A stretch of 64,000 nucleotides of DNA from Desulfotomaculaceae bacterium. GTDB taxonomy: Bacteria; Bacillota; Desulfotomaculia; Desulfotomaculales; Pelotomaculaceae. Shown here one piece after another: positions 26,950 to 36,393 of this stretch. The stretch lies in assembly GCA_028696455.1 (NCBI GenBank), contig JAQVGZ010000003.1:1-64000 (forward strand), read 5' to 3'. Made by a program: the position numbers and the translations under genes. The notes under the pieces were generated by a model. It was not told the origin of the DNA. It did not search any database and saw nothing but the letters and a program-made list of their open reading frames with translations. The number at the start of each line of letters is the position of its first letter. Within the stretch, counting starts at the first letter, position 1.

Positions 26950-28398
26950 ATGATGGATTGCAATCAGAATTTCGATGAAATGTTAGGTGAGCTTCACTAT
27001 TTGCGCAGTAGACTGGTTGAATTAGAGGTGCAGAATCGAGACTATTGGGGTATGTTTGAAAACTCCTATGATGCAATGTGCATAGCTGATTGTGACGGCA
27101 GGCTTCGCTCGGTAAACCCAGCGTTTGAAAGATCTATTGGAATAAAGACAATGGATGTACTCGGTCGGCCAATCCAGGATATTATTAATAAAGGTCTTAC
27201 TGATGCCAGCGCAACCTTAAGAATACTAGAGTCAGGAAATAAAGAAGAAGAAACAGTAATCATAAACACACGTATAGGTACTAGGGTTTTAAGCACCGGA
27301 ATCCCGACATATGACCATAAGGGTAAACTTCTCAGGGTATATTGCAACATGCGGGATGTAACCAATATAGAACATTTGAAACAAGATTGTATGCAATCCC
27401 AAAGACTCATCTCAAAGTACTTGTTAGAGTCTCTTGAATCCAAACGGGGAAAATCATTTAAGTTCATTGCTAACAGCAAACAAATGCAGCAATTACTAGA
27501 AACTGTTTATCAAATTGCATCAGTGGACAGTACAGTGCTTATCCTTGGTGAAACCGGGGTTGGCAAGGACATTATTGCCCATATTATTCATGATGCGAGC
27601 CCGCGAAGCCGTGGACCATTTTTAAAAATTAATTGCGGAGCCATTCCAGCGGACTTACTTGAATCTGAACTTTTTGGTTATGATGGTGGGGCCTTTACAG
27701 GGGCCAATCGGTCGGGTAAACCAGGTTTTTTTGAATTGGCCAACAAAGGAACAATCTTCCTCGATGAAATCGGAGATCTTCCTAAAAAACTCCAGGTTAA
27801 ATTATTAGCAGTGATTCAAGATCAAAGAATTACCAGGATAGGCGGTGTAAAAGAAAAACAAGTCGATGTCCGCGTTATCACAGCAACCAATCGGGACCTG
27901 GAGGAAATGGTCAGACAAGGCGAATTCAGAGAAGACCTTTTTTACAGGTTAAACGTGGTTCCGATATCAATCCCTCCCTTGCATGAGCGAAAAGAGGATA
28001 TACCCTATCTTATCTCCCATTATACGGAAATCTTTAATCAAAAGTATAACCGGAAAGTTTTGTTCAGTAACGAGGCTGTCAAGGTATTAAATAAGTATAA
28101 CTGGCCGGGTAACGTTAGGGAACTTGCTAATTTGGTTGAGAGGGTTGTTGTAACCAGCCGAGAATTATTAGTACTACCGGAGTTTTTACCTAAGAAATAT
28201 CTGCTTGCTCCAGACGATGAGCACCAGCCTGATTTTAAATCCCTGCGTGAAGCAGTAGAGGAGTACGAGCTGCAGTTTGTTAAAAAGGTTGCAGACCTCA
28301 GCAATAGTCGGAAAGAGGCCGCTGATAAACTTGGTATCAGTCTCTCAAGTCTAACAAGAAGGCTGAGAAAACTGCAACAAGTCGAGGGTAAATGTTAG
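26950..28398 (+). CDS. PAS-domain sigma-54-dependent transcriptional activator
   Basis: 482-residue enhancer-binding protein. A short N-terminal coiled coil (residues 10-30) is followed by one PAS domain (about 35-150). The AAA+ domain follows: GETGVGKD Walker A, GAFTGA, FLDEIGDLP, FREDLFYRLNVV and YNWPGNVRELANLV. A Fis-type helix-turn-helix closes the protein (SRKEAADKLGISLSSLTRRLRKL). PAS-type activators of this class typically sense a small molecule or acyl compound. It lies between the genes driven by three sigma-54 promoters, so I infer it is their regulator, binding GTCA-N4-TGAC. Confidence 0.94.
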   Translation: MMDCNQNFDEMLGELHYLRSRLVELEVQNRDYWGMFENSYDAMCIADCDGRLRSVNPAFERSIGIKTMDVLGRPIQDIINKGLTDASATLRILESGNKEEETVIINTRIGTRVLSTGIPTYDHKGKLLRVYCNMRDVTNIEHLKQDCMQSQRLISKYLLESLESKRGKSFKFIANSKQMQQLLETVYQIASVDSTVLILGETGVGKDIIAHIIHDASPRSRGPFLKINCGAIPADLLESELFGYDGGAFTGANRSGKPGFFELANKGTIFLDEIGDLPKKLQVKLLAVIQDQRITRIGGVKEKQVDVRVITATNRDLEEMVRQGEFREDLFYRLNVVPISIPPLHERKEDIPYLISHYTEIFNQKYNRKVLFSNEAVKVLNKYNWPGNVRELANLVERVVVTSRELLVLPEFLPKKYLLAPDDEHQPDFKSLREAVEEYELQFVKKVADLSNSRKEAADKLGISLSSLTRRLRKLQQVEGKC

Positions 28399-28410
28399 AA
28401 GGTTTATATG

Positions 28411-28480
28411 TGACCTGGAAAAATCGCTTGATTTAAGCCATTATCAGTCTTGTATCTTGTTCTTTATGGTCAAATCTGAC
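28411..28480 (+). promoter_or_regulatory. Upstream activator sites of the MFS promoter
   Basis: A perfect palindrome GGTCA-AATC-TGACC (core 28469-28480) is centred about 72 bases before the -12 element. A half site TGACC at 28411 sits where the distal site is expected (about -137). Confidence 0.65.
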
Positions 28481-28532
28481 CTCTGGTATCTGATGATTCA
28501 GAAGATTTAAACGGTGAAGCGTGCCTAAGGGT

Positions 28533-28548
28533 TGGCACGCTTTTTGCT
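28533..28548 (+). promoter_or_regulatory. Sigma-54 promoter upstream of the MFS carrier
   Basis: TGGCAC-GCTTT-TTGCT, identical to the 23347 promoter. The conserved box GATTCAGAAGATTTAAAC begins at 28495, again 51 bases before the GC at 28546. Confidence 0.88.
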
Positions 28549-28616
28549 TATTTTTAAATAGAAATGATGTATTGGGCAAGAAAGGTTCGATATACCTAGT
28601 GGAAAAATTATTAATA

Positions 28617-28630
28617 CAAGGGGGAATGTG
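28617..28630 (+). other. Conserved leader element CAAGGGGGAATGTG
   Basis: Third copy, identical to that at 23440 and 71 bases after the -12 GC. An 8-codon frame (MAIKEKTF) begins at 28639, and a minimal ATG-CGT-TGA frame overlaps the element. Confidence 0.45.
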
Positions 28631-28866
28631 ATGCGTTGATGGCAATCAAGGAAAAAACATTTTAAGTAGTAGGTAAAACAGATGCTACAAAGGAACACAC
28701 GGTACTGTAATTTTCAGAATAGTGCAATCATTGATTGTTTTTCGCCGAAATATTTAAAATTACTCATCGGTGGTTTTGTAATCGCGGCCTAAGTTATTGA
28801 AGGACTGTTAATTTTACTAACACTCAGCAAAGGCTGAGCAAATTTTACTGCTAGGGAGGTTTTAGT

Positions 28867-30213
28867 TTGAGCCAACTACAAAAGGACACTATGATTGAAA
28901 ACATCAATTTGAACAAGCCACGGAAGGATGCTGTTGTGAAAAGCAGCAGGACCGGTTTCCACTACAGTTATGTAATTCTGGTTGTCGGTATTTTTACCGT
29001 CTTGGGCGCCCTGGGCCTTGCCCGTTTTGGTTATACTTCCATTTTGCCCGCTATGAAAACTAGCCTTTTGCTGAACAATACCCAGGGAGGAGCGCTTGCT
29101 ACTGCGAACCTGGTCGGCTACACGGCCTTTTCCCTAATCGGAGGTTTCCTCGCTGCTAGATTCGGGCCCCGGCTTATTATCGGAGTTTCGATGTTTTTAA
29201 CCGGAGGGACCATGTTCTTAACTGGTTTAGCCGGGGGGTTTACTGCGTTGGCGACGGCACGTTTTTTAACCGGCATTAGCAGCGCGGGTGCCAATATACC
29301 AATGATGGGTCTTGCTTCTGCCTGGTTCGGGCCCAAACGACGCGGTTTAGCAACCGGCTTTCTGGTCGGTGGGTCTGGTTTGGGTTTATTTGTAACCGGA
29401 TTTCTGGTGCCAAGGGTAAGCGCAATGTCGACACAAGACGGCTGGCGTTTCTGTTGGTATATCCTGGGTGCCATAGCGATTGTGTTAGCCTTTGTGAGTT
29501 ACAGCTTTCTACGAAATAATCCCAAAGAGAAAGGACTTTTACCCTTAGGTGTTGAGCCGGCTTCAACAACACCTGATAGTCCTGCGGCCAAGCAGGTCGA
29601 TTCGCCAGTTGTGCAAGAAGTTAAAGGTGACATTTGGAAAAATGTTTATGCCTCAACACAAATGTGGCACTTGGGTTTGGTTTACCTGTTATTCGGTTTT
29701 GAATATATAATTTACGGCACTTTTTTCTCCACAGCGCTTGTAGCTGATAAGGGATTTACGTTGGCAGGAGCCGGACAACTGTGGGCGATAACAGGCATCA
29801 TTGCTATCTTCAGTGGCATTCTGTGGGGCGCCCTTTCTGACGTCCTTGGCCGTAAGTACGCCATAGCCATCGTCTTTGCTTTACAAGCTGTCTGCAACTA
29901 TTTGATATACGCTGCTACCGGCGCCGGTAACATTCTCTTAGTATCGGTAATTCTATATGGCCTTACTTGCTTCAGCATTCCAGGCTTAGTGGCAGCAGCT
30001 TGTGGTGACTATGTAGGGGCAAAATTGGCCCCGGCAGCTCTGGGAATGGCCACCCTCTTCTTTGCTGTAGGCCAGGCGACAGCACCTTCAGTAGCTGGTT
30101 ACATAGCAGATATAACCAGTTCCTTTAATCAGGCATTTCTCCTGGCTGCAGTAGTGGCAGCCGTAGGTAGCCTTGGATCGCTCACCCTGCGAAAGCCAAA
30201 GCATAATTTTTAA
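28867..30213 (+). CDS. MFS transporter
   Basis: 448-residue major facilitator carrier with about 12 hydrophobic helices in two halves and a charged central loop (about residues 220-260). The first half has GGFLAARFGPRLIIG, the family's loop 2-3 signature. The helix content and ARFGYTSILPAM opening resemble carriers of organic acids. TTG start with GGGAGG upstream. It is driven by its own sigma-54 promoter, so it likely imports the compound metabolised by the island. Substrate is inferred. Confidence 0.88.
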   Translation: MSQLQKDTMIENINLNKPRKDAVVKSSRTGFHYSYVILVVGIFTVLGALGLARFGYTSILPAMKTSLLLNNTQGGALATANLVGYTAFSLIGGFLAARFGPRLIIGVSMFLTGGTMFLTGLAGGFTALATARFLTGISSAGANIPMMGLASAWFGPKRRGLATGFLVGGSGLGLFVTGFLVPRVSAMSTQDGWRFCWYILGAIAIVLAFVSYSFLRNNPKEKGLLPLGVEPASTTPDSPAAKQVDSPVVQEVKGDIWKNVYASTQMWHLGLVYLLFGFEYIIYGTFFSTALVADKGFTLAGAGQLWAITGIIAIFSGILWGALSDVLGRKYAIAIVFALQAVCNYLIYAATGAGNILLVSVILYGLTCFSIPGLVAAACGDYVGAKLAPAALGMATLFFAVGQATAPSVAGYIADITSSFNQAFLLAAVVAAVGSLGSLTLRKPKHNF

Positions 30214-30246
30214 TAACGGAGTGTATTTAACTTGATAGCTAGTGGA

Positions 30247-30268
30247 AGTCGGTAGCTTTTTACCGACT
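30247..30268 (+). repeat. Perfect hairpin AGTCGGTA/TACCGACT after the MFS gene
   Basis: Eight-base arms with a 6-base loop, 34 bases past the MFS stop. No U-tract follows, so it may stabilise the 3' end or weakly terminate. Confidence 0.45.
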
Positions 30269-30450
30269 CTACTGGCTTCAAGCCTGGCGAGAAAGTCGTC
30301 GGGGTATCGCCGTTATTATCTCTTAAATCAATTCTTTACTATTGTTCACACTTAAAACCTAATGAATTGATCTTTCTGTTGTTTGTCCTCACAAACTTTG
30401 TTTTACATAAGGAGTTTAATTAAGGATATCAGCACTTAGCGGACGTAAGG

Positions 30451-30481
30451 AGCCATCCTTTTTACTAGGAGTGGCTTTTTT
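30451..30481 (+). terminator. Rho-independent terminator between MFS gene and arg operon
   Basis: AGCCATCC/GGAGTGGCT arms (one bulge) followed by six T. It isolates the arginine genes from the sigma-54 island. Confidence 0.7.
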
Positions 30482-30605
30482 AGGGTTGTTGTGGGCGAAA
30501 ATCATGGCGGCTCAATTATGGAAGGCAAAACCATGCCGGTCCCTGGCTTTGGACTGATTTTTTTATTCACTATAATCTTGACGCGGACAATTACTCATTC
30601 TTATT

Positions 30606-30634
30606 TTATTGAAGGTTAATTGTTGTATTATAAT
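30606..30634 (+). promoter_or_regulatory. Sigma-A promoter of the arginine operon
   Basis: TTATTG, a 17-base spacer and TATAAT, about 70 bases before argC. AT-rich, partly palindromic sequence follows (30640-30700), where an ArgR site would be expected, but I cannot confirm an ARG box by eye. Confidence 0.6.
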
Positions 30635-30706
30635 GTAGATATACTTATAATCATAATATCTGCTGTCATAAACAATGATAGCAATATATGCTGCGGGGGT
30701 GAGTAT

Positions 30707-31750
30707 ATGTCTATTAAGGTTGGGATTGTAGGTGCCACAGGCTATACTGGCGCTGAGCTGGTAAGGATTTTGTCCCGGCACCCGGAGGTTGAGCTGGTAT
30801 CGCTGATAACCCAAAACTATGCAGATATACCATTTTGGGAGGTTTATCCTCACCTTTATAAATATAATCAGATGATTTGTGAGAAATTAGAGCTAACTGC
30901 TTTACTGGACGCTTCAGACGTAATTTTCGTTGCGCTGCCGCATGGGCATGCCATGCCTATTGCCCTTGATGCGCTGCGCCAGGGAAAAAAGCTGATTGAT
31001 CTGGGTGCAGATTTTCGCCTGAATGACTACAGTGTCTATGAGCAGTGGTATAAGGTGGAACACACTACCAGGGAGTTGCTTAGTAAGGCGGTTTATGGTT
31101 TGCCTGAACTAAACCGTAAAGAGATCAAAGGAGCCAGGCTGGTAGCCAATCCCGGGTGTTATCCAACCAGCGTCCTGCTAGCCCTTGCGCCTCTTTTGAA
31201 CAGGAAGTTGATTGATCCCGGCAGCATCATCATCGACTCAAAGTCAGGAGTTTCTGGAGCAGGGCGGGGTTTATCCTTAGGTACTCATTTTTGTGAAGTA
31301 AATGAAAATTTTAAGGCTTATAATGTAGGTGTGCACCGTCACACACCGGAAATAGAGCAAGAATTAAGTAAATTGGCCGGAGAAACAGTGACAGTTTCCT
31401 TTACACCTCATCTGTTGCCGCTTACCAGGGGCATTCTTAGCACTATATACGCAAAGCTTAGTAAACCGGTGGAACAGGGTGAGGTATTGGAATATTACCA
31501 GGAATATTACCTGGAAGAGAAGTTTGTACGGGTGTTGCCCGGGGGGCTGTTACCTCAGACAAAATGGACGGCTGGTACGAATCACTGTGATCTTGGTGTT
31601 GCCTTAGACTCGCGCACCGGCCGGGTGATAGTAGTTTCAGCCATTGATAATATGGTGAAAGGCGCGTCCGGGCAGGCAGTCCAGAACATGAATCTAATTT
31701 GCGGTTTGCCTGAAGATACTGCCTTAAACGGGCCGGGGCTTTATCCCTAA
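30707..31750 (+). CDS. argC: N-acetyl-gamma-glutamyl-phosphate reductase
   Basis: 347 residues; third step of arginine synthesis, NADPH reduction of N-acetylglutamyl-phosphate. IKVGIVGATGYTGAELVRIL is the nucleotide-binding start, NPGCYPTS carries the catalytic cysteine, and GVHRHTPEIEQEL holds the conserved histidine. ATG 30707 with GGGGGTGAG upstream is preferred over a 29-codon longer frame. First gene of the arg cluster. Confidence 0.96.
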   Translation: MSIKVGIVGATGYTGAELVRILSRHPEVELVSLITQNYADIPFWEVYPHLYKYNQMICEKLELTALLDASDVIFVALPHGHAMPIALDALRQGKKLIDLGADFRLNDYSVYEQWYKVEHTTRELLSKAVYGLPELNRKEIKGARLVANPGCYPTSVLLALAPLLNRKLIDPGSIIIDSKSGVSGAGRGLSLGTHFCEVNENFKAYNVGVHRHTPEIEQELSKLAGETVTVSFTPHLLPLTRGILSTIYAKLSKPVEQGEVLEYYQEYYLEEKFVRVLPGGLLPQTKWTAGTNHCDLGVALDSRTGRVIVVSAIDNMVKGASGQAVQNMNLICGLPEDTALNGPGLYP

Positions 31751-31866
31751 AGTATCGATCTATTTATTAAGGCGCACCGGGCCTGAAATTTAATTCACCG
31801 GTTTTGGTCGTTGTTCTGTTGAGTACGATAAGAATAAACAGGTGCATACATAAGGGAGGCCTTTAC

Positions 31867-33078
31867 ATGGATAGTATTAATAATTTGTCCGGCGGGGTAA
31901 CCGCCGCTTCCGGTTTTCAGGCAGGGGTAGCCACGGCCGGGATAAAGAATATTCAAAAAAAAGATATTGCCCTGATTTATTCTACAGTGCCAGCGGTGGC
32001 CGCTGGGGTCTTTACTACCAACACAGTTAAGGCCGCACCGTTGTTAGTTACTATGCAAAGAATTTCTAAGGGCAAAGCCCAGGCAATTGTGGTAAACAGC
32101 GGCAACGCCAACGCCTGCAACGGTGATCAGGGGATCAGTGACGCCCGCGAGATGACAGCAGCTGCCGCCCGCGCTCTTGGTATTCCTGAAGAGCTCGTTC
32201 TCGTAGCCTCAACTGGAGTAATCGGGCAGAAGTTACCAATGGACAAAGTGCTGCCGGGTGTTTTGGAAGCAGCCGGTGCAATCAGCCCGGCGGGCGGCGC
32301 TATGGCGGCAGAGGCCATTATGACTACCGATACTTTTCCTAAAGAGGCTGTGTGTCAAATTGAGATTAACGGCAAAGTGGTGACCATTGGCGGAATGGCT
32401 AAGGGCGCGGGGATGATGCACCCTAATATGGCCACCATGCTGTGCTTTATTACAACTGACGCCGCCATAGATGTCGCCGATTTGGCCAGGGCACTCAAGC
32501 GTGCGGTTGAGCAAAGCTTTAATATGGTTACTGTGGACCATGACACCAGCACTAACGATATGTTGGTGGCACTGGCCAACGGACTTGCCGGAAATAAGAA
32601 AATTGTCGGTGAAAGCAAGGCCTTCCAGCTGTTTCAGGACTCTTTAACTGATGTCTGTACTAGCCTTGCTATGGATATAGCAAGGGACGGTGAGGGCGCT
32701 ACAAAGTTAATACAGGTAGAAGTACGCAATGCGCTTTCTATATTGGATGCTCGCCGGGCAGCGCGGGCAGTGGCCGGATCCAATCTGGTCAAAGCGGCAG
32801 TTTTTGGCCGTGACGCCAACTGGGGCAGGATCATATGCGCTGCCGGATATTCAGGTTCCAACTTTGATCCCAATCTTGTAGATATTTTTTTAGGTGACGA
32901 GCAGGTAGCCAGTAACGGTTGCTCCCTTAATTTTAGTGAGGAGCGGGCACTGGAATTTTTAAACAGCGACACCGTGCGAATCATTCTCGATTTTAAAATG
33001 GGAGAGGCCGGTGCAGTGGCCTGGGGGTGTGATCTGACTTACGATTACGTTAGAATAAATGCAGAATATCGGTCCTAG
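31867..33078 (+). CDS. argJ: Bifunctional ornithine acetyltransferase / N-acetylglutamate synthase
   Basis: 403-residue autoprocessing enzyme that recycles the acetyl group from acetylornithine to glutamate. The self-cleavage site lies in [21 protein letters not shown], where the Thr of the ATM motif becomes the new N-terminus and nucleophile of the beta chain. [19 protein letters not shown] at the start and GRDANWGRI are family signatures. ATG 31867 with GGGAGG upstream is the start. Its presence indicates the cyclic acetyl pathway. Confidence 0.96.
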   Translation: MDSINNLSGGVTAASGFQAGVATAGIKNIQKKDIALIYSTVPAVAAGVFTTNTVKAAPLLVTMQRISKGKAQAIVVNSGNANACNGDQGISDAREMTAAAARALGIPEELVLVASTGVIGQKLPMDKVLPGVLEAAGAISPAGGAMAAEAIMTTDTFPKEAVCQIEINGKVVTIGGMAKGAGMMHPNMATMLCFITTDAAIDVADLARALKRAVEQSFNMVTVDHDTSTNDMLVALANGLAGNKKIVGESKAFQLFQDSLTDVCTSLAMDIARDGEGATKLIQVEVRNALSILDARRAARAVAGSNLVKAAVFGRDANWGRIICAAGYSGSNFDPNLVDIFLGDEQVASNGCSLNFSEERALEFLNSDTVRIILDFKMGEAGAVAWGCDLTYDYVRINAEYRS

Positions 33079-33092
33079 GGAGTGATGTTATT

Positions 33093-33980
33093 GTGTCCAC
33101 ACCTTTAGAAAAAGCGGCTATTTTAGTGGAGGCCTTACCATATATAAAAAAATTCTATGGTAAAACAGTTGTTATCAAATATGGTGGACATGCCATGGTC
33201 AATAACGACTTAAAAGAGGCTGTAATGACCGACCTGGTGTTGATGAAATATGTCGGAATGCACCCGGTGATCGTGCATGGTGGCGGCCCGGAGATTACTG
33301 AGATGCTAAAGCGAGTGGGAATAGTATCGCGCTTCGTGAACGGTCTCAGGGTAACGGACAGGGAAACCATGGAAATTGTGGAAATGGTTCTAGCAGGAAA
33401 AATTAACAAGGAAATTGTGGCCCAGATAAATCAAATCGGCGGTCGGGCTGTTGGTTTGTCAGGCAAAGATGCAGGCTTGTTCCAAGCAGTTAAGAAGCTA
33501 CATCGGGTAATAACTCCGGAGGGGAAAGATGAAATGGTCGATATAGGATTTGTGGGTGATATTACTCAGGTCAATCCCGGAGTGATCCTGACGGTGATGA
33601 ATGAGGGATACATACCGGTAGTGTCTCCAGTGGCCGTGGGTGACCAGGGTGAGAGCTATAATGTTAATGCTGACTTCGCTGCCGGTCGACTTGCTGCTGC
33701 CCTGGGCGCAGATAAGCTAATTATCCTTACTGATGTAGAAGGGGTGATGGCTGAGCGCAACGATCCGGGTTCACTGATTTCTGTTTTGCGAGTAGAAGAT
33801 TATCCTGCCCTGGTCGAAAAGGGTATAATCAATGGTGGCATGATCCCCAAGGTAGAGTGCTGTTTGGATGCGCTGGCTGGAGGTGTAAGGACAACGCATA
33901 TATTGGACGGGCGGGTGCCACACTCTATCCTTTTAGAAGTATTTACCGACGAGGGTATTGGAACCATGGTTACATATTAG
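33093..33980 (+). CDS. argB: Acetylglutamate kinase
   Basis: 295-residue amino-acid kinase family member that phosphorylates N-acetylglutamate. [10 protein letters not shown] and [11 protein letters not shown] form the ATP and substrate loops; [27 protein letters not shown] and [14 protein letters not shown] complete the signature. An N-terminal helix ([19 protein letters not shown]), seen in arginine-inhibited hexameric enzymes, suggests feedback control. GTG start, 14 bases after argJ. Confidence 0.97.
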   Translation: MSTPLEKAAILVEALPYIKKFYGKTVVIKYGGHAMVNNDLKEAVMTDLVLMKYVGMHPVIVHGGGPEITEMLKRVGIVSRFVNGLRVTDRETMEIVEMVLAGKINKEIVAQINQIGGRAVGLSGKDAGLFQAVKKLHRVITPEGKDEMVDIGFVGDITQVNPGVILTVMNEGYIPVVSPVAVGDQGESYNVNADFAAGRLAAALGADKLIILTDVEGVMAERNDPGSLISVLRVEDYPALVEKGIINGGMIPKVECCLDALAGGVRTTHILDGRVPHSILLEVFTDEGIGTMVTY

Positions 33981-34016
33981 TTGAGTTTAATATATTAAGC
34001 TTGGAGTGACCTTGTT

Positions 34017-35213
34017 ATGAATACAAAGGAAATCCTGGAAATAGGCGATCAGTACCTAATGCGGAACGTGGGGCGTATTGCGTTGGCTCCAGTCAGGGGT
34101 GAAGGGGCTCTTCTTTGGGATGCTGACGGAAACGAATACCTTGACTTTGTCAGCGGCATTGCCGTAAACTCCCTTGGCCACTGCCACCCGGCAGTAGTTG
34201 ACGCTATAACCAGGCAGGCTAAAGAATTGATCCACTGCTCTAACTTGTACTACATAGAGCCTCAGGCACTCCTGGCCAAAATGCTGGTGGAACAATCCGG
34301 TCTGGGCAAAGCATTTTTTTGCAATAGTGGGGCAGAGGCAAATGAAGCTGCAATCAAGCTAGCCCGCAAGCACGCGAAGCTCAAGCACAGTCCGGAAAAA
34401 GTTGAAATCGTAACGGCGTGGCAATCCTTTCACGGCAGGACCCTGGCTACCATTACCGCCACTGGTCAGACCAAATACCAAAAGGGGTTTGAGCCTCTGC
34501 CGGGGGGGTTCAAATATGTGCCCTTCAATGACCTGGATGCTATGGAACAGGCAGTCAGTGCGACTACCTGTGCAGTAATGCTGGAGCCTGTTCAGGGCGA
34601 GGGTGGGGTCAACGTGGCTTCCCGCTATTACCTGGAAGGGGTTAAAATGTTGTGCTGGGAGAACGGTGCTCTGCTTATTTATGATGAAGTTCAGACCGGT
34701 ATCGGACGCACTGGGCGTTTCCTGGCTTATCAGCATTACGGGGTAGAGCCGGACATTCTTACTCTTGCTAAAGCACTGGGTGGTGGCTTTCCCATTGGGG
34801 CTATGTTAGCAACCAATAAAGTTGCCGAAGCTTTCCAGCCGGGTGATCACGCTTCTACCTTTGGTGGTAATCCGCTGGCCTGCGCTGCCGCATTGGCTGC
34901 CCTGGAGGAGATAATCGCAGGCGGCGTTATCGAAAACGCCGCGGCAGTTGGCGTTTATATGCAGGATAAGCTGAGGAAGCTTGCTGAAAAATATGATTAT
35001 GTTAAGGAAGTGCGGGGGCTTGGCCTCTTACTTGGCGTTGAACTGGCCATTGATGGCGGTGGCATTGTTAATCGTTGCCGGGAGAAGGGGCTATTAATTA
35101 ATTGTGTCAATGGCAATGTCTTGCGCTTCATACCGCCGCTGACTATTTCACGACAGGATGTCGATCGGGCGCTGTGGTTATTAGAAGAGGTCATGGATTC
35201 CATAAAAGAATAA
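34017..35213 (+). CDS. argD: Acetylornithine aminotransferase
   Basis: 398-residue class III PLP aminotransferase. FFCNSGAEANEAAIKLARK, VMLEPVQGEGGVNVA, LLIYDEVQTGIGRTG and LTLAKALGGGFPIGAML (Schiff-base lysine) are all present. It converts N-acetylglutamate semialdehyde to N-acetylornithine with glutamate. It lies 36 bases after argB in the same operon. Confidence 0.95.
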   Translation: MNTKEILEIGDQYLMRNVGRIALAPVRGEGALLWDADGNEYLDFVSGIAVNSLGHCHPAVVDAITRQAKELIHCSNLYYIEPQALLAKMLVEQSGLGKAFFCNSGAEANEAAIKLARKHAKLKHSPEKVEIVTAWQSFHGRTLATITATGQTKYQKGFEPLPGGFKYVPFNDLDAMEQAVSATTCAVMLEPVQGEGGVNVASRYYLEGVKMLCWENGALLIYDEVQTGIGRTGRFLAYQHYGVEPDILTLAKALGGGFPIGAMLATNKVAEAFQPGDHASTFGGNPLACAAALAALEEIIAGGVIENAAAVGVYMQDKLRKLAEKYDYVKEVRGLGLLLGVELAIDGGGIVNRCREKGLLINCVNGNVLRFIPPLTISRQDVDRALWLLEEVMDSIKE

Positions 35214-35337
35214 AGAAAATTATACCATCAGATAGTATAGTATCAATAACTTGCCAACAGGCCGTCGGTTGGGAATCTTAGCGGCCAGGACAAAGATACC
35301 GGAGCTTGAGCGGATATAGGGAAAAGGAGCAAATAAT

Positions 35338-36282
35338 ATGGAAGAAAAAGCAATCCAACTAAAAGGGCGGGATCTCTTAAGCCTGCACGGTTATGAGCCG
35401 GAAGAGGTGGCGGCTATTATTGAACTGGCCGGGGAATTAAAAGAAAAGCAGCGGCGGCAATACCCTCATCCCTATCTGAAGGGGAAGACTCTGGGGATGA
35501 TCTTTCAAAAATCTTCTACCCGGACCAGGGTATCTTTCGAGGTTGGCATGTATCAGCTCGGCGGCTATCCGATGTTTCTCAGCGCCAGTGACTTGCAGTT
35601 GGGTCGCGGCGAAAGCATTGCTGATACGGCCAGGGTACTTTCCCGTTACCTGGATGGGATCATGATTCGTACCTTTGCCCAGGCTGATGTAGAGGAACTG
35701 GCCCGATATGCTTCCATCCCGGTGATCAACGGACTCACCGATTTGCTGCATCCCTGCCAGATTCTTGCCGATTTACTGACCATTAAGGAACGTAAGGGAA
35801 CCCTGGCTGGACTTAAGCTAGCCTATGTCGGGGATGGAAATAACAATATCTGCCACTCCCTTCTGTTTGGCTGTGTCAAGGTGGGCATGGATATCAGCGT
35901 GGCTTCCCCGGATGGTTACAAGCCTTCCTCTGATATCGTCCGGCTGGCCAGGCAAGATGCCATGCGAACGGGCAACAAGGTGGAAGTATTAAGCGACCCA
36001 ATTGAAGCAGTGTCCGAGGCCGACGTGCTGGTTACTGATGTCTGGGCAAGCATGGGGCAGGAAAAAGAGCGTGCGGAGCGGCTCAGGGTATTTCCTCCCT
36101 ATCAGGTTAACAAAAAGCTGGCCACCCATGCCAGCCCGGATTTCATTTTCCTCCACTGTCTGCCGGCTCATCGGGGGGAAGAAGTAACGTCAGAGATAAT
36201 TGATGGACCTCATGCGGCAGTCTGGGATGAGGCAGAAAACCGTTTACATGCACAAAAAGCAGTACTGGCGCTTTTACTTTAG
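35338..36282 (+). CDS. argF: Ornithine carbamoyltransferase
   Basis: 314-residue enzyme forming citrulline from ornithine and carbamoyl phosphate. [19 protein letters not shown] carries the STRT carbamoyl-phosphate loop, [12 protein letters not shown] and [13 protein letters not shown] follow, and [13 protein letters not shown] is the HCLP ornithine motif. No carbamoyl-phosphate synthetase genes lie in this window. Confidence 0.96.
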   Translation: MEEKAIQLKGRDLLSLHGYEPEEVAAIIELAGELKEKQRRQYPHPYLKGKTLGMIFQKSSTRTRVSFEVGMYQLGGYPMFLSASDLQLGRGESIADTARVLSRYLDGIMIRTFAQADVEELARYASIPVINGLTDLLHPCQILADLLTIKERKGTLAGLKLAYVGDGNNNICHSLLFGCVKVGMDISVASPDGYKPSSDIVRLARQDAMRTGNKVEVLSDPIEAVSEADVLVTDVWASMGQEKERAERLRVFPPYQVNKKLATHASPDFIFLHCLPAHRGEEVTSEIIDGPHAAVWDEAENRLHAQKAVLALLL

Positions 36283-36393
36283 CTTAAGCAAATTTGAACA
36301 TAGAATTTTTACTAGATAATTTTAAGCCCGAATGGGATATTCCATGATTAGGCCCTCGGGTTGACCTAATAATGCAAAGGAGATGTTATTTCT

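Noticed and set aside
30635-30706. ArgR box upstream of argC
   Set aside because: The region is AT-rich and partly palindromic, but no two well-spaced ARG-box matches could be confirmed by eye; left unassigned.
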